Positions 1 to 9,788 of a stretch of 64,000 bases of DNA are shown here, in pieces. A program made the position numbers and the translations under genes. Source of the DNA: Sphingomonas sp. PP-CE-3G-477 (lineage in GTDB: Bacteria > Pseudomonadota > Alphaproteobacteria > Sphingomonadales > Sphingomonadaceae); contig NZ_QAOF01000006.1 in NCBI RefSeq assembly GCF_003050745.1, forward strand, positions 159,215 through 223,214. Direction: 5' to 3'. The notes under the pieces were generated by a model, which did not search any database, had not been told where the DNA came from, and saw only the letters and a list, made by a program, of their open reading frames with translations. How positions within the stretch are numbered: position 1 is the first letter of the stretch; each line of letters opens with the position of its first letter.

Positions 1-1470
1 GCCGAACTCGGACAGTTCCTCGGCACGGGATTCGAGGCGGTCGCAGGCGGATTCGTCGAGTTCGACAACTTCTGGGATAAGGAGCGCCTGGCTCGCGATG
101 GTGCCGCCGATCAGGGCCGCGCGCATGCGTTCGAGGACGAGGCGTTCGTGGGCGGCGTGCTGGTCGACGAGGACGAGGCCGTCCTCGGCTTCGGCTACTA
201 TGTAGGTCTTCGCGACTTGGCCGCGCGCTACGCCCATCGGGAAGGCCGCGGTTTGGGGTGGGGGTGTCCAGGAGGGTTCTGCGCGCGCCTGCGGGGGTGA
301 CGCGAAGAAGGTTGGGCGAGAGTCGTTTACCGCGCCGTAGCTTCTGTTTTCGAGTGGGAGCCTTTGGGGCGTGCCCTCACCTTCCCATCCGCTTTGCGGA
401 CGGGCCCCTTCCTCTCCCCCGGAGGGAGAGGAGATGTTTTCCGGTTGCCACATCGAAAGGGCGGACTCGCTGGCGCGCTGGCTGCGGTGGCCTGCGGCGT
501 CGAGGGCGCGGCGGAGGCCCGAGACTATGAGGCCTCTTACCATCGCCGGGTCGCGGAAGCGGACTTCGGTCTTGGCGGGGTGGACGTTGACGTCGACCTG
601 ATCGGTGGGGATGTCGAGGAACAGCGCGACGACGGCGTGGCGATCGCGCGGGAGCATCTCGGCGTAGGCGCCGCGGATCGCGCCCATCAACAGGCGGTCC
701 TTCACGGGCCGTCCGTTGACGAAGAGATACTGGTGATCGGCGATGCCGCGATTGTAAGTGGGGAGGCTGGCGACGCCGCCCAGCACCAGACCTTCGCGCT
801 CCAGGTCGATCGCGACCGAATTGTCGGCGAGCGCACGATCGGTGAGCGTCGCCACCCTGCCCGGCCGGTCCTCGACCTGCATCGCCGACAGCGCGCGCCG
901 CCCGTCATGCTCCAGCGTGAAGCCGATGTCGGGCCGCGCCATCGCGAGCCGGCGGACGACGTCGAGGCACGCGGCGTATTCGGCGCGCGGGGAGCGGAGG
1001 AACTTGCGGCGGGCGGGGACGCGCGCGAACAGGTCCTCGACGACGACGCGCGTGCCGGGCGGGAGGGCTGCGGGGCCTTCGCGCTCGACGCGGCCATTGT
1101 CGACGGTCCGCGCCCAGCCTTCGGCGCCGCGGATCCGGCTTTCGATCGTCAGCCTTGCGACGCTCGCGATCGAGGGCAACGCCTCGCCGCGAAAACCGAG
1201 CGTCACGACCGATTCGATAAACTCGTCGGGCAGCTTCGAGGTCGCGTGCCGTTCGAGCGCTAAGGCCATGTCGGCGGGAGTCATCCCGCAGCCATCGTCG
1301 GCCACCTCGATCCGCGAAGTCCCGCCCTCAACGAGGAGAATCGCTATGCGTCCTGCCCCCGCGTCGATGGCGTTTTCGACTAACTCCTTCAACGCGCTGG
1401 CGGGTCTTTCCACCACTTCACCGGCGGCGATACGATTGACCAGATGCTCGGGGAGACGCCGTATTGACAT
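1..1470 (-). CDS. mutL: DNA mismatch repair protein MutL (5' 490 codons; 3' end outside the window)
   Basis: The frame opens with ATG at 1470 and stays open to base 1, so the C-terminus is outside the window. The N-terminal GHKL ATPase is clear: MSIRRLPEHLVNRIAAGEVV, then the Mg/ATP segment LVENAIDAGA, the DDGCGM box and the TLGFRGEAL box. About 330 residues of ATPase/transducer are followed by a low-complexity linker encoded around 240-540. The dimerisation domain then begins, with VDQHAAHER encoded near 140-165. MutL couples MutS mismatch recognition to strand removal. The gene is divergent from mreB. The linker carries a palindromic repeat listed separately. Confidence 0.95.
   Translation of the reverse strand, partial: MSIRRLPEHLVNRIAAGEVVERPASALKELVENAIDAGAGRIAILLVEGGTSRIEVADDGCGMTPADMALALERHATSKLPDEFIESVVTLGFRGEALPSIASVARLTIESRIRGAEGWARTVDNGRVEREGPAALPPGTRVVVEDLFARVPARRKFLRSPRAEYAACLDVVRRLAMARPDIGFTLEHDGRRALSAMQVEDRPGRVATLTDRALADNSVAIDLEREGLVLGGVASLPTYNRGIADHQYLFVNGRPVKDRLLMGAIRGAYAEMLPRDRHAVVALFLDIPTDQVDVNVHPAKTEVRFRDPAMVRGLIVSGLRRALDAAGHRSQRASESALSMWQPENISSPSGGEEGARPQSGWEGEGTPQRLPLENRSYGAVNDSRPTFFASPPQARAEPSWTPPPQTAAFPMGVARGQVAKTYIVAEAEDGLVLVDQHAAHERLVLERMRAALIGGTIASQALLIPEVVELDESACDRLESRAEELSEFG
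384..431. repeat. Two-hairpin palindromic repeat inside the mutL linker
   Basis: Two adjacent inverted repeats are visible. The first is TCCGC-TTT-GCGGA at 388-400, flanked by CCC/GGG at 384-386 and 402-404. The second is CCTCTCCC/GGGAGAGG at 411-418 and 424-431 around CCGGA. From memory this resembles short dispersed palindromic repeats common between genes in sphingomonads. Here it is translated in the MutL frame as part of the disordered linker, giving a SPLPPGEEG-type peptide. The frame is kept, so MutL is not broken. Copy number in the genome cannot be judged from this window. Confidence 0.6.
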
Positions 1471-1611
1471 GGGTTTGCGTCTAGACCAAGCGACGGCATC
1501 CCGCGACCCGCAAACGCAAGCACCCGGTGAGTTAAACACCGGCGGGCCACGCGAGATTTTTGTGCGATGGGCTGCCCGTCCGGCGGCCAAGGATTACGGG
1601 ACCCTGATTGA
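1471..1611. promoter_or_regulatory. Divergent mutL/mreB intergenic region with a hairpin
   Basis: This 141-base gap must hold both the mutL and mreB promoters. A stem CCGGTG/CACCGG at 1524-1529 and 1537-1542 encloses an AT-rich 7-base loop. It could be a leader structure or protein site for either gene. No convincing sigma-70 boxes could be assigned by eye. Confidence 0.35.
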
Positions 1612-2655
<1,044 letters not shown>

Positions 2656-2761
2656 GAGATTGTTTTTGCTTTAAGACACGCGGACGCGAAATCGCGTCGT
2701 CCGAGTCGCGGGGGTAGGTCCCCCTGCGCTTCGGCGGCGCCCGAGACAGGGGGACAGGCGC
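2656..2761 (+). promoter_or_regulatory. mreB-mreC spacer with hairpin
   Basis: The spacer has a perfect 6-bp stem GACGCG/CGCGTC at 2683-2688 and 2693-2698 around AAAT. A competing pairing, CGGAC/GTCCG, lies at 2681-2685 and 2699-2703, and a G-run/C-run follows near 2710-2725. No U-tract follows the stem, so it is more likely an attenuator or mRNA-processing site than a full terminator. Confidence 0.4.
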
Positions 2762-3634
2762 ATGGCGCCAGCCCGCGACCGGCGCACGGGGTTTTCCCGG
2801 CGTCGGCAATATAGTGTGTTCATGGGCTATGTGCTCGCCGTCGCTGGAGCGGTGGTGGGCTTGGTGCTGCTCGTCGCGTCGATGTTCAATCCGCCCGCCT
2901 TTTCCGCGCTGCGGATGGGCGTCGCGGGGGTGACGACGCCGGTGTCGACGGGGCTCGCCACGGTCGGCTCTTCGATCTCGGGGATCCCCGATGCGATCGG
3001 CAATTACTTCTTCGTGAAGCAGGAGAACGTCGCACTCCGCGCCGATCGCGAGCGGACGCGGGCGCTGCTGATGCGCGCGCGGACGATCGCGTATGACAAT
3101 CGCCGGTTGCGCAGTCTGCTCGCGATCCGCGAACGCTCGACCGCGCCGGTCGTCACCGCACGGCTGGTGAGTTCGAGTGCGTCGAGCGGGCGGCGCTATG
3201 CGCTGCTCAATGCGGGTCGCTGGAACGGCGTGCTGCCCGGCATGCCGGTGCGCGGTCCCGACGGCCTGATCGGTCGCGTGGTCGAGACCGGCCCCAACGC
3301 GGCGCGCATCCTTTTGCTGAGCGACGGCGACAGCATCGTCCCCGTGCGCCGCACACGCGACGGCATGCCTGCGATCGCGGCGGGGCGCGGCGACGGGATG
3401 ATCGACATCCGCTCGGTCAACGCCACCAACGTGCGCTTCAATGCGGGCGACCTGTTCGTGACGACCGGTACCGGCGGGATCTACGCGCCGGGCGTGCCTG
3501 TCGCCCGCGTGACCAAGGCGGGGTCGGACTCGGTGATGGCGCGCGCCTTCGCCGATCCCGACACGCTCGACTTCGCGCTGGTCGAGCGGATGTTCATGCC
3601 CGTGCCCCCGCCTCGCCCGGTGACGCAGCAATGA
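2762..3634 (+). CDS. mreC: Rod shape-determining protein MreC
   Basis: 290 residues with one transmembrane helix near residues 20-45 (GYVLAVAGAVVGLVLLV), a periplasmic coiled coil around residues 80-115 (KQENVALRADRERTRALL) and the twin beta-barrel MreC domain, including VRGPDGLIGRV and the later TTGTGGIYAPGVPVA stretch. MreC bridges MreB/MreD in the membrane to PBP2 in the periplasm and activates it. Its stop overlaps the mreD start by 4 bases (ATGA), which points to translational coupling. Confidence 0.93.
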   Translation: MAPARDRRTGFSRRRQYSVFMGYVLAVAGAVVGLVLLVASMFNPPAFSALRMGVAGVTTPVSTGLATVGSSISGIPDAIGNYFFVKQENVALRADRERTRALLMRARTIAYDNRRLRSLLAIRERSTAPVVTARLVSSSASSGRRYALLNAGRWNGVLPGMPVRGPDGLIGRVVETGPNAARILLLSDGDSIVPVRRTRDGMPAIAAGRGDGMIDIRSVNATNVRFNAGDLFVTTGTGGIYAPGVPVARVTKAGSDSVMARAFADPDTLDFALVERMFMPVPPPRPVTQQ

Positions 3635-4161
3635 TGCCGCCCCGCCTGATGGACAGCGTCGACTACAAGCCGTTCGAGACCAAGATCCCCGCGGGTCGGT
3701 CGCGCGCGATCCCCTGGGCGACGGTCATGGCCGGGTCGCTGGTCACGATCATCCCGGTCGTCGCGACGATCCCCCTCCTCCCCCCGTTCGGGTTCGTCAT
3801 GCTGCTCGCGTGGCGGCTGCTCGCGCGGTTCGCGTTCAAGCCCTGGGCCGCCGCGCCGCTCGGCTTCTTCGACGACCTAGTCAGCGGCCAGCCGCTTGGC
3901 AGCGCCGTGCTGATGTGGTCGCTCGCGTTCGTCGCGATCGACATGATCGAGCAGCGTTTAGCGTTTCGCGATTATTGGCAGGACTGGCTGATCGCCGGCG
4001 GGCTGATCGCGGCGTGCATCCTGGTCGGGCGCTTCATCGCGGTGCCGGTCGGCGCGCATGTCGACACCATCCTGATCGCGCAGATCGCGGTCACGATCCT
4101 CATGTTCCCGCTGGCGGCCCGCATCGTCGCCGCGATTCAGAACAAGCGCGGTGCCGAGTGA
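3631..4161 (+). CDS. mreD: Rod shape-determining protein MreD
   Basis: 176 residues, almost wholly hydrophobic, with about five predicted membrane spans such as VMAGSLVTIIPVVATIPLL and LIAGGLIAACILVGRFIAV. Length, composition and position between mreC and the PBP2 gene fit MreD, an inner-membrane subunit of the elongasome. Sequence conservation in this family is low, so context carries much of the call. The start overlaps mreC by ATGA and the stop overlaps a possible GTG start of mrdA. Confidence 0.9.
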   Translation: MMPPRLMDSVDYKPFETKIPAGRSRAIPWATVMAGSLVTIIPVVATIPLLPPFGFVMLLAWRLLARFAFKPWAAAPLGFFDDLVSGQPLGSAVLMWSLAFVAIDMIEQRLAFRDYWQDWLIAGGLIAACILVGRFIAVPVGAHVDTILIAQIAVTILMFPLAARIVAAIQNKRGAE

Positions 4162-6230
4162 GGAATACACCGCGGATCGTCACCGAGATGTCGCAGGCCT
4201 ACAGCTTCTCGCGCCGCGCCTGGATGCTGGGCGCGGCGCAGGGCGGCGTGGGATTGCTGCTCGCCGGGCGGATGGCATGGCTGTCGATCGCGCAGAACGA
4301 ACGCTACACGCAAATGTCGGAGAGCAACCGCGTCAACATGACGCTGTTGCCGCCGCGCCGGGGCTGGATCGTCGACCGCCACGGCGTGCCGATCGCCAAC
4401 AACCGCACCGATTTCCGCGTCGACATCATCCCCGACCGCCTCCGCGACAAGGACCGCGTGCTGCCGCTGCTCGGCCGCATTCTCCAGTTGCCGCCCGAGG
4501 AAGTCGAGCGGATCGCGATCGATCTCGAACATGCCGCCGGGTTCCAGCCCGTCCAGGTCGCGGAGAATCTCGACTGGGAGCGGTTCGCCGCGGTCAGCGT
4601 CCGCCTGCCCGAACTGCCCGGCGTCGCGCCCACTCGCGGCTTTGCACGCAGCTATCCGGCAGGCGCCGCGGTCGCGCATCTGACCGGCTATGTCGGCGTA
4701 CCCAACGCCGAGCAGTACAAGAAGACGCGCGACCCGCTGCTCGTCACGCCCGGCTTCAAGCTCGGCAAGGACGGGCTCGAGAAGATGCTGGAGGCCGAAC
4801 TGCGCGGCGTCGCCGGCGCCAAGCGCGTGGAAGTCACCGCACGCGGCAAGCTGGTCGCCGAGCTCGCCACCAAGCCCGACGTCCCCGGCAAGACCGCACG
4901 GCTGACGATCGACGCGGGGCTTCAGGAATACGCCGCGCGGCGCCTCGGCACCAACTCCGGCTCGGTGGTCGTGCTCGACACCCGCACCGGCGAGATGCTC
5001 GCGATGGTGTCGATGCCGGCCTATGATCCGAACAGCTTTTCGGATGGGATCAGCCATCTCGAATGGCAGATGCTGAGCGACGACGATCACGTGCCGCTGA
5101 TGAACAAGGTCACGCAGGGGCTGTATCCGCCGGGCTCGACGGTCAAGCCGATGAACGGCCTTGCGCTGATGAATGCGGGCGTCGATCCGTCGACGCGCGT
5201 CAATTGCTCGGGAGCGATGCGGCTCGGGACCAGCGTGTTCCATTGCCACAAGAAAAGCGGCCACGGTCCGCTCGATCTCAAGAACGCGATCATGCAGAGC
5301 TGCGACATCTATTTCTACGAGATGGCGCGGCGGGTCGGCTACAATGCGATCGCGCCGATCGCGCGCACGCTCGGGCTCGGCCAGAAGTTCGACCTGCCCT
5401 TCTCGACGCAGCGCTACGGCACGGTGCCCGATCCGGCGTGGAAGCTGAAGAAGTACAAGCATGACTGGACCGTCGCGGATTCGCTGAATGCGTCGATCGG
5501 CCAGGGCTATGTGCTGGCCAACCCGTTGCAGCTCGCGGTGATGGCCGCGCGGCTCGCCTCGGGGCGCGCGTTGCAGCCGAGCATCCTTGCCAGCCATGTC
5601 CACCGCGACTCCCCTGCCCTCGCGATCGATTCCGAGCATCTCGCGCGAGTCCGCGACGCGATGTTCGGCGTGATCAACCAGGGCGGCACCGGCGGCGCGG
5701 CGAAACTGCTGATCCCCGGCGTCGCGATCGCGGGCAAGACCGGCACCGCGCAGGTCCGCCGCATCACGATGGCGGAACGGCGCTCGGGCGTGCTCAAGAA
5801 CGGGCAGCTGCCGTTCAAGATGCGCGACCATGCGCTCTTCATCGGTTTCGCTCCCGCGGATAATCCGCGGTACGCACTCGCGGTCGTGCTCGAGCATAAC
5901 GGCCACACGGTGCGCAATCTCGACACGCCGATGATCGGCCGTGACATCATGACCTACATGCTCGACCGCGAGCGTGCGCTGAAGTCGCTCGCCGAAGTCG
6001 AACCGACCTGGGGCGGCGATATCCGCACGCGCATGGCGGCGACCGCGGAAGCCTACCGCAAGGCACAGTCCGCGCCGCCCGCTGCGATCGCCACCAAGAC
6101 CGACGCGATCGTGCCCAGCGACGCACCTGCGGTCGCCAACGCCACCGACATGGCCAACGCCACGCAGGAAGCGCTGACGGCACCGGGCGCTACGGTCGCC
6201 GAAGATGATTCAAGGGACCGCCAGCCGTGA
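4158..6230 (+). CDS. mrdA: Penicillin-binding protein 2 (elongation transpeptidase)
   Basis: Class B PBP with a short cytoplasmic end, one membrane anchor (GAAQGGVGLLLAGRMAWL), a PBP dimerisation domain and a transpeptidase domain. The active-site serine is in PPGSTVKPM near residue 327, the second motif is SCD in MQSCDIYFYEMA, and the KTG box is IAGKTGTAQV near residue 527. It cross-links lateral-wall peptidoglycan with RodA. I chose GTG at 4158 because it overlaps the mreD stop by 4 bases and keeps a basic RNTPRIVTE leader; ATG at 4188 is an equally plausible start. The last 70 residues are Ala/Thr-rich and probably disordered. Confidence 0.94.
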   Translation: MRNTPRIVTEMSQAYSFSRRAWMLGAAQGGVGLLLAGRMAWLSIAQNERYTQMSESNRVNMTLLPPRRGWIVDRHGVPIANNRTDFRVDIIPDRLRDKDRVLPLLGRILQLPPEEVERIAIDLEHAAGFQPVQVAENLDWERFAAVSVRLPELPGVAPTRGFARSYPAGAAVAHLTGYVGVPNAEQYKKTRDPLLVTPGFKLGKDGLEKMLEAELRGVAGAKRVEVTARGKLVAELATKPDVPGKTARLTIDAGLQEYAARRLGTNSGSVVVLDTRTGEMLAMVSMPAYDPNSFSDGISHLEWQMLSDDDHVPLMNKVTQGLYPPGSTVKPMNGLALMNAGVDPSTRVNCSGAMRLGTSVFHCHKKSGHGPLDLKNAIMQSCDIYFYEMARRVGYNAIAPIARTLGLGQKFDLPFSTQRYGTVPDPAWKLKKYKHDWTVADSLNASIGQGYVLANPLQLAVMAARLASGRALQPSILASHVHRDSPALAIDSEHLARVRDAMFGVINQGGTGGAAKLLIPGVAIAGKTGTAQVRRITMAERRSGVLKNGQLPFKMRDHALFIGFAPADNPRYALAVVLEHNGHTVRNLDTPMIGRDIMTYMLDRERALKSLAEVEPTWGGDIRTRMAATAEAYRKAQSAPPAAIATKTDAIVPSDAPAVANATDMANATQEALTAPGATVAEDDSRDRQP

Positions 6231-6249
6231 ACCGTACCGAGCGTCAGCG

Positions 6250-7356
6250 ATGAACCGTATCGTCCCCGAACCGCTCGCCAAGCTGCCGTGGCGCGTCCTC
6301 CTGCTGGTGGTCGCGATCGGCTGTTTCGGCCAGGTCGTGCTGTATTCCGCGGCCGGCGGCTCGCTCAAGCCCTGGGCGCTGTCGCAGGGCATCCGCTTCT
6401 TCGTCCTGCTCGCCGGTGCGATCGCCTTGTCCTACGTCCCCGAGCGGACGTGGAAGGCGGGCTCGCTGCCGACCTATGCGCTGATCGTCGTATCGCTGAT
6501 CGCGGTCGAGATCCTCGGCAAGGTCTCGGGCGGGTCGCAGCGCTGGCTCGACCTCGGTTTCATCCGCCTGCAGCCGTCCGAGTTCATGAAGCCCGCGATC
6601 GTGCTCGCCTGCGCCAAATTCTACGACATGCTCCCGCCCGGCGAGACGCGACGGTTCAGCGCGGTCTGGCCCGCGGCGCTGCTGATCGGCGTCCCCGCCG
6701 CGATCGTCATGAAGCAGCCTGATCTCGGCACCGCGCTGATGATCTGCGCGGGTGGCGCGACGGTGATGTTCCTCGCAGGCATACCGCTGCGCCTGTTCGT
6801 CGGCGGCGCGATCACCGCTGCGGTGGCGATCCCGCTCGCGATCAACTTCGCGTTGCACGATTACCAGCGCAACCGCATCCTGATCTTCCTCGATCCCGAA
6901 AGCGACCCGCTCGGCACCGGCTATCACATCAGCCAGTCGAAGATCGCGATCGGCTCGGGCGGGATCTGGGGCAAGGGCTTCCTCCAGGGCACGCAGAGCC
7001 ATCTCGACTACCTCCCCGAGGGGCATACCGATTTCGTCTTCGCGACGATGGCGGAGGAATGGGGCCTGGTCGGCGGCTGCCTGCTGATCCTCGCGTTCCT
7101 GCTGGTGATCCGCTGGGGGATCGAGGTCGGCCAGCGCGCGCAGACCCGCTTCGGCCGGCTGACCGCCGCCGGGCTGTCGACAACGATCTTCTTCTACGTC
7201 GCGATCAACCTGATGATGGTGATGGGCCTCGCCCCCGTCGTCGGCATCCCGCTGCCGCTGGTGAGCTTCGGCAGCTCGGCGCAGATGACGGTGCTGCTGT
7301 GCCTCGGCATTTTGATGTCGATCGACCGCCAGAACCGCAAGACGGTCGGCTGGTAG
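6250..7356 (+). CDS. rodA: Rod shape-determining protein RodA (SEDS glycosyltransferase)
   Basis: About 368 residues from ATG at 6250, with ten or so membrane spans. SEDS hallmarks are visible: GSQRWLDLGFIRLQPSE, the loop LPEGHTDFVFA whose Asp is the proposed catalytic residue, and the C-terminal PLVSFGSSAQMT. RodA polymerises lipid II and works as a pair with PBP2, encoded 19 bases upstream. An earlier in-frame start at 6205 lies inside mrdA and adds residues not typical of the family, so 6250, preceded by a GAG-type ribosome site, is preferred. Confidence 0.95.
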   Translation: MNRIVPEPLAKLPWRVLLLVVAIGCFGQVVLYSAAGGSLKPWALSQGIRFFVLLAGAIALSYVPERTWKAGSLPTYALIVVSLIAVEILGKVSGGSQRWLDLGFIRLQPSEFMKPAIVLACAKFYDMLPPGETRRFSAVWPAALLIGVPAAIVMKQPDLGTALMICAGGATVMFLAGIPLRLFVGGAITAAVAIPLAINFALHDYQRNRILIFLDPESDPLGTGYHISQSKIAIGSGGIWGKGFLQGTQSHLDYLPEGHTDFVFATMAEEWGLVGGCLLILAFLLVIRWGIEVGQRAQTRFGRLTAAGLSTTIFFYVAINLMMVMGLAPVVGIPLPLVSFGSSAQMTVLLCLGILMSIDRQNRKTVGW

Positions 7357-7513
7357 GGCGAAAAACCGACTTATTTCGCGAAAAAGCGGCGCGATCGACG
7401 AAAACGGACTCCGATCGACGAAAAGGGGGTTGCGGCCCCCGATGAGTCTGCTAACAGCGCGCCTCCAGCAGCGGGGCGCCACACCAGGGCGCCACTCAAA
7501 ACCGCCCCGGAAT
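7357..7513. repeat. rodA-tRNA-Lys spacer with 20-base direct repeat and GC hairpin
   Basis: CGATCGACGAAAA occurs at 7392-7404 and again at 7412-7424, a 20-base period. A G5/C5 stem follows at 7425-7429 and 7436-7440. The hairpin could end rodA transcription, although no T-run follows it, and the repeat could be an operator in the tRNA promoter. Confidence 0.4.
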
Positions 7514-7589
<76 letters not shown>

Positions 7590-7734
7590 TCCTCCACCTT
7601 GAAAACAAACGATTTTCTCGGTGGCGGAGCTTTGTTCTCCCGACATGTTCCGACAGGGCATTCCGACAAAATTGGACCGATCTCCGCTCGACACGCGATA
7701 GGAATTGATGCCCTTTGCCCGCTGGGGAGAGCAT

Positions 7735-8790
7735 ATGATTCTTGAGAATTTGGTGATCCGTCGCGTTTGTCTACATGAGGTATATAAGCGCACGGAGGAA
7801 CGTACGGTCGCCGTGCCATCGTACGGGGCCGGTCTTCTAGAGTTGGATGACCGCGGGCGTGCAGCTTTCACTAGCCGCGTATTGGCTGCATTCAGGGCAG
7901 ATGCGCAGTGTATGGAGATGACCATAGCGCGAGCAGCGCCAGGCAGTGTCAGCGCTGTGGGCGCCGAATTAGTAGCAATGGAAGCTCCCGAATTTGTTGC
8001 CCAATCCCGTGCGGTGGCCGATCTTCTGGCCGCTGCTCAGGTATCGCGTCAGATCCCTGGAGGCTTGGTTGTCGTGTTTGACGGCACAGTAGGACATCCA
8101 GCAACGCGATTCTTCGGTATCATGAAAGCCGAGTTGCACGAGGGGTTTCTCCGGGGCGCCAATCTCCAAGCCACGTTCGTCGACAGCCTTTTCCTCAGCC
8201 CCAAGACGAAGTTGTATAAAATTGGCCTGTTTGTTGCTGAGGCTGCGGGGATCCCCCCGATGCCCGAGGGATGGGCCGCAACGGTCTATGATAGCCAGTT
8301 GACCAGTGCTCAACGTGATGGCGCCGCTACGTACTTTCACAGCGTTTTTCTGGGCCTCGACATCCCCGAGAACAACGCGCAGCGCGTCAAGCAGTTCTGG
8401 CAGAAAACTCGGGACTACATCAACAGTGCTCCCGTTGATCAAGAACGCCGAGTAGACCTTTACAACAGCCTGTACAGCTATCTGAAAGTCGATCAAACTC
8501 CGACTATCCAGGTAGGCCAGTTCGCGGATCGTTTCCTAGAGCCGGAACTTCGAGATGAGTATCGCGAACATATGGCGCGCGAGCGGTTTCCCATACGCGC
8601 GATTGGAAAGGATCTCAGCGAGATTGCGGGATCCCTTCGGCTGCGCCGGTTTCGATTTCCCAACAGCATTCAACTGTCTGGTCCGCCTGAAGCCATTCGC
8701 GAACTCGTGGATGTAAGCGAGGTCGAAGGTGACGATGGAGCACGATGGACGCAGATCACTGTTCGCGGCATGATCCAGAGCCAAGATTGA
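7735..8790 (+). CDS. NdpA/YejK-like nucleoid-associated protein, putative accessory-module component
   Basis: 351 residues from ATG at 7735, chosen because GGGGAGA lies just upstream and the family pattern begins at LENLVIRRVCLHEVYKRTE. ATG 7708 is an alternative. The layout matches NdpA/NA37 proteins: an N-terminal half with LSPKTKLYKIGLFV, a central region with a folate-like surface of unknown role, and a C-terminal tail (ERFPIRAIGKDL, then FRFPNSIQLSGPPEAIRELV) resembling the end of YejK. It is visibly lower in G+C than its neighbours and is translationally linked to the RelA/SpoT-type gene. Family assignment is by pattern only. In this position a role in phage defence or in controlling the downstream synthetase is inference. 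Confidence 0.6.
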   Translation: MILENLVIRRVCLHEVYKRTEERTVAVPSYGAGLLELDDRGRAAFTSRVLAAFRADAQCMEMTIARAAPGSVSAVGAELVAMEAPEFVAQSRAVADLLAAAQVSRQIPGGLVVVFDGTVGHPATRFFGIMKAELHEGFLRGANLQATFVDSLFLSPKTKLYKIGLFVAEAAGIPPMPEGWAATVYDSQLTSAQRDGAATYFHSVFLGLDIPENNAQRVKQFWQKTRDYINSAPVDQERRVDLYNSLYSYLKVDQTPTIQVGQFADRFLEPELRDEYREHMARERFPIRAIGKDLSEIAGSLRLRRFRFPNSIQLSGPPEAIRELVDVSEVEGDDGARWTQITVRGMIQSQD

Positions 8791-9773
8791 GCCGCGACGA
8801 GCAATTTCTTGCCCGCTGGGACGCTGAGCGTTCCTCGTATGAGGCATGGGGGAACTGCATCACCGATACGGTGAAGGCAGCGCTGGAGCCTCGAGTTGCG
8901 CCAGATGCCGTCGATTATTTTCTGAAGGCTCATTCTGCCCCTCGCGCAAAGGCAGATCAAAAACTGCTGGAGAAGGCCTTCTATCGCAATAAGGGCTATC
9001 ACGACCCCTACACGGACATCACGGATAAAGTCGGTACCCGATTCGTCGTGTTGTTGGGCAGCGACATCGCAAAAGTAGTCGATGCTCTAGAAAGCGTCCC
9101 GGGCTGGACAAAGTCCAAGGATCGTGACTATGAGGCGGAACAAAAAAGGAACCCTATCGCCTTTGACTATGCAGCCGTACATTTCGTCGTCCGGCCTAGT
9201 TCATCGATTGAATACCAGGGCGTCAAAATTCTAGCGGACACGCCATGCGAGGTGCAGATTAAGACGATTCTGCAGCACGCCTATAGCGAGTTGACCCATG
9301 ACACTATCTACAAGCCGCAGATCCAAGCCACCCCAACGATGCAGCGCGACGCAGCCAAAGCTATGGCACTCCTCGAGGCGACCAACGACTATTTCGAGAA
9401 GGTTTCAAACCAAGTGGCGGCGGCCGTGAATGCGGTTCGTGAGATAACAAATTCGCTATCAGCGATTTACAGGTCGTCGACCGGCCTAGAACCCAGCCCC
9501 AGCTTGCTGGAGGGGCTGCTCCTTGAGGCTTATGAGAAATCAGCAGGGGACGACTATCTCGACCGCGCCGCAAGAATGCTCGACGAAAAACCGTTCTTAG
9601 TGGACCGAATCAAAGAACGCGTTGCTAGGCGGAACCCACTCTTTTCTCAACCTTCGGTACTTCTGGCGTATTTAGACATAATGCGCAGGGGGCGTCGGGC
9701 AATACCGGCATGGCCGCTTACCGAAGATGAGATGGAGCCACTGTTGAACGATCTCGGGGAAAGCCGGCACTAA
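8745..9773 (+). CDS. RelA/SpoT-domain nucleotide pyrophosphokinase (small alarmone synthetase type)
   Basis: 342 residues. The synthetase domain occupies roughly residues 45-190: DITDKVGTRFVVLL (Asp91, expected Mg ligand), FDYAAVHFVV matching the GYxSxH segment, and CEVQIKTILQHAYSEL (Glu169) followed by THDTIYK. There is no HD hydrolase domain and no TGS/ACT region, so this is a synthetase-only protein with a helical C-terminal extension. The start at 8745 has a GGAG site and overlaps the previous gene by 46 bases; TTG 8787 is an alternative. Such enzymes make (p)ppGpp or pApp, or pyrophosphorylate tRNA as toxins. Which applies here is unknown. Confidence 0.85.
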   Translation: MDADHCSRHDPEPRLSRDEQFLARWDAERSSYEAWGNCITDTVKAALEPRVAPDAVDYFLKAHSAPRAKADQKLLEKAFYRNKGYHDPYTDITDKVGTRFVVLLGSDIAKVVDALESVPGWTKSKDRDYEAEQKRNPIAFDYAAVHFVVRPSSSIEYQGVKILADTPCEVQIKTILQHAYSELTHDTIYKPQIQATPTMQRDAAKAMALLEATNDYFEKVSNQVAAAVNAVREITNSLSAIYRSSTGLEPSPSLLEGLLLEAYEKSAGDDYLDRAARMLDEKPFLVDRIKERVARRNPLFSQPSVLLAYLDIMRRGRRAIPAWPLTEDEMEPLLNDLGESRH

Positions 9774-9788
9774 AACGGCGCGAAGCGC

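Noticed and set aside
364..1263. 299-residue plus-strand open frame
   Set aside because: It is antisense to the MutL ATPase domain, which shows clear conserved motifs; the open frame is a by-product of high G+C.
3810..4157. Possible N-terminal extension of PBP2
   Set aside because: It overlaps mreD in another frame and contains Arg-rich shadow sequence; PBP2 begins at 4158 or 4188.
4137..5906. 589-residue minus-strand open frame
   Set aside because: It lies opposite the PBP2 gene and has the Arg/His/Asp-rich composition of antisense GC-rich sequence, with no family motif.
6205..6249. Upstream start for RodA
   Set aside because: It lies within the mrdA 3' end; the added residues are not typical of RodA and ATG 6250 is well placed.
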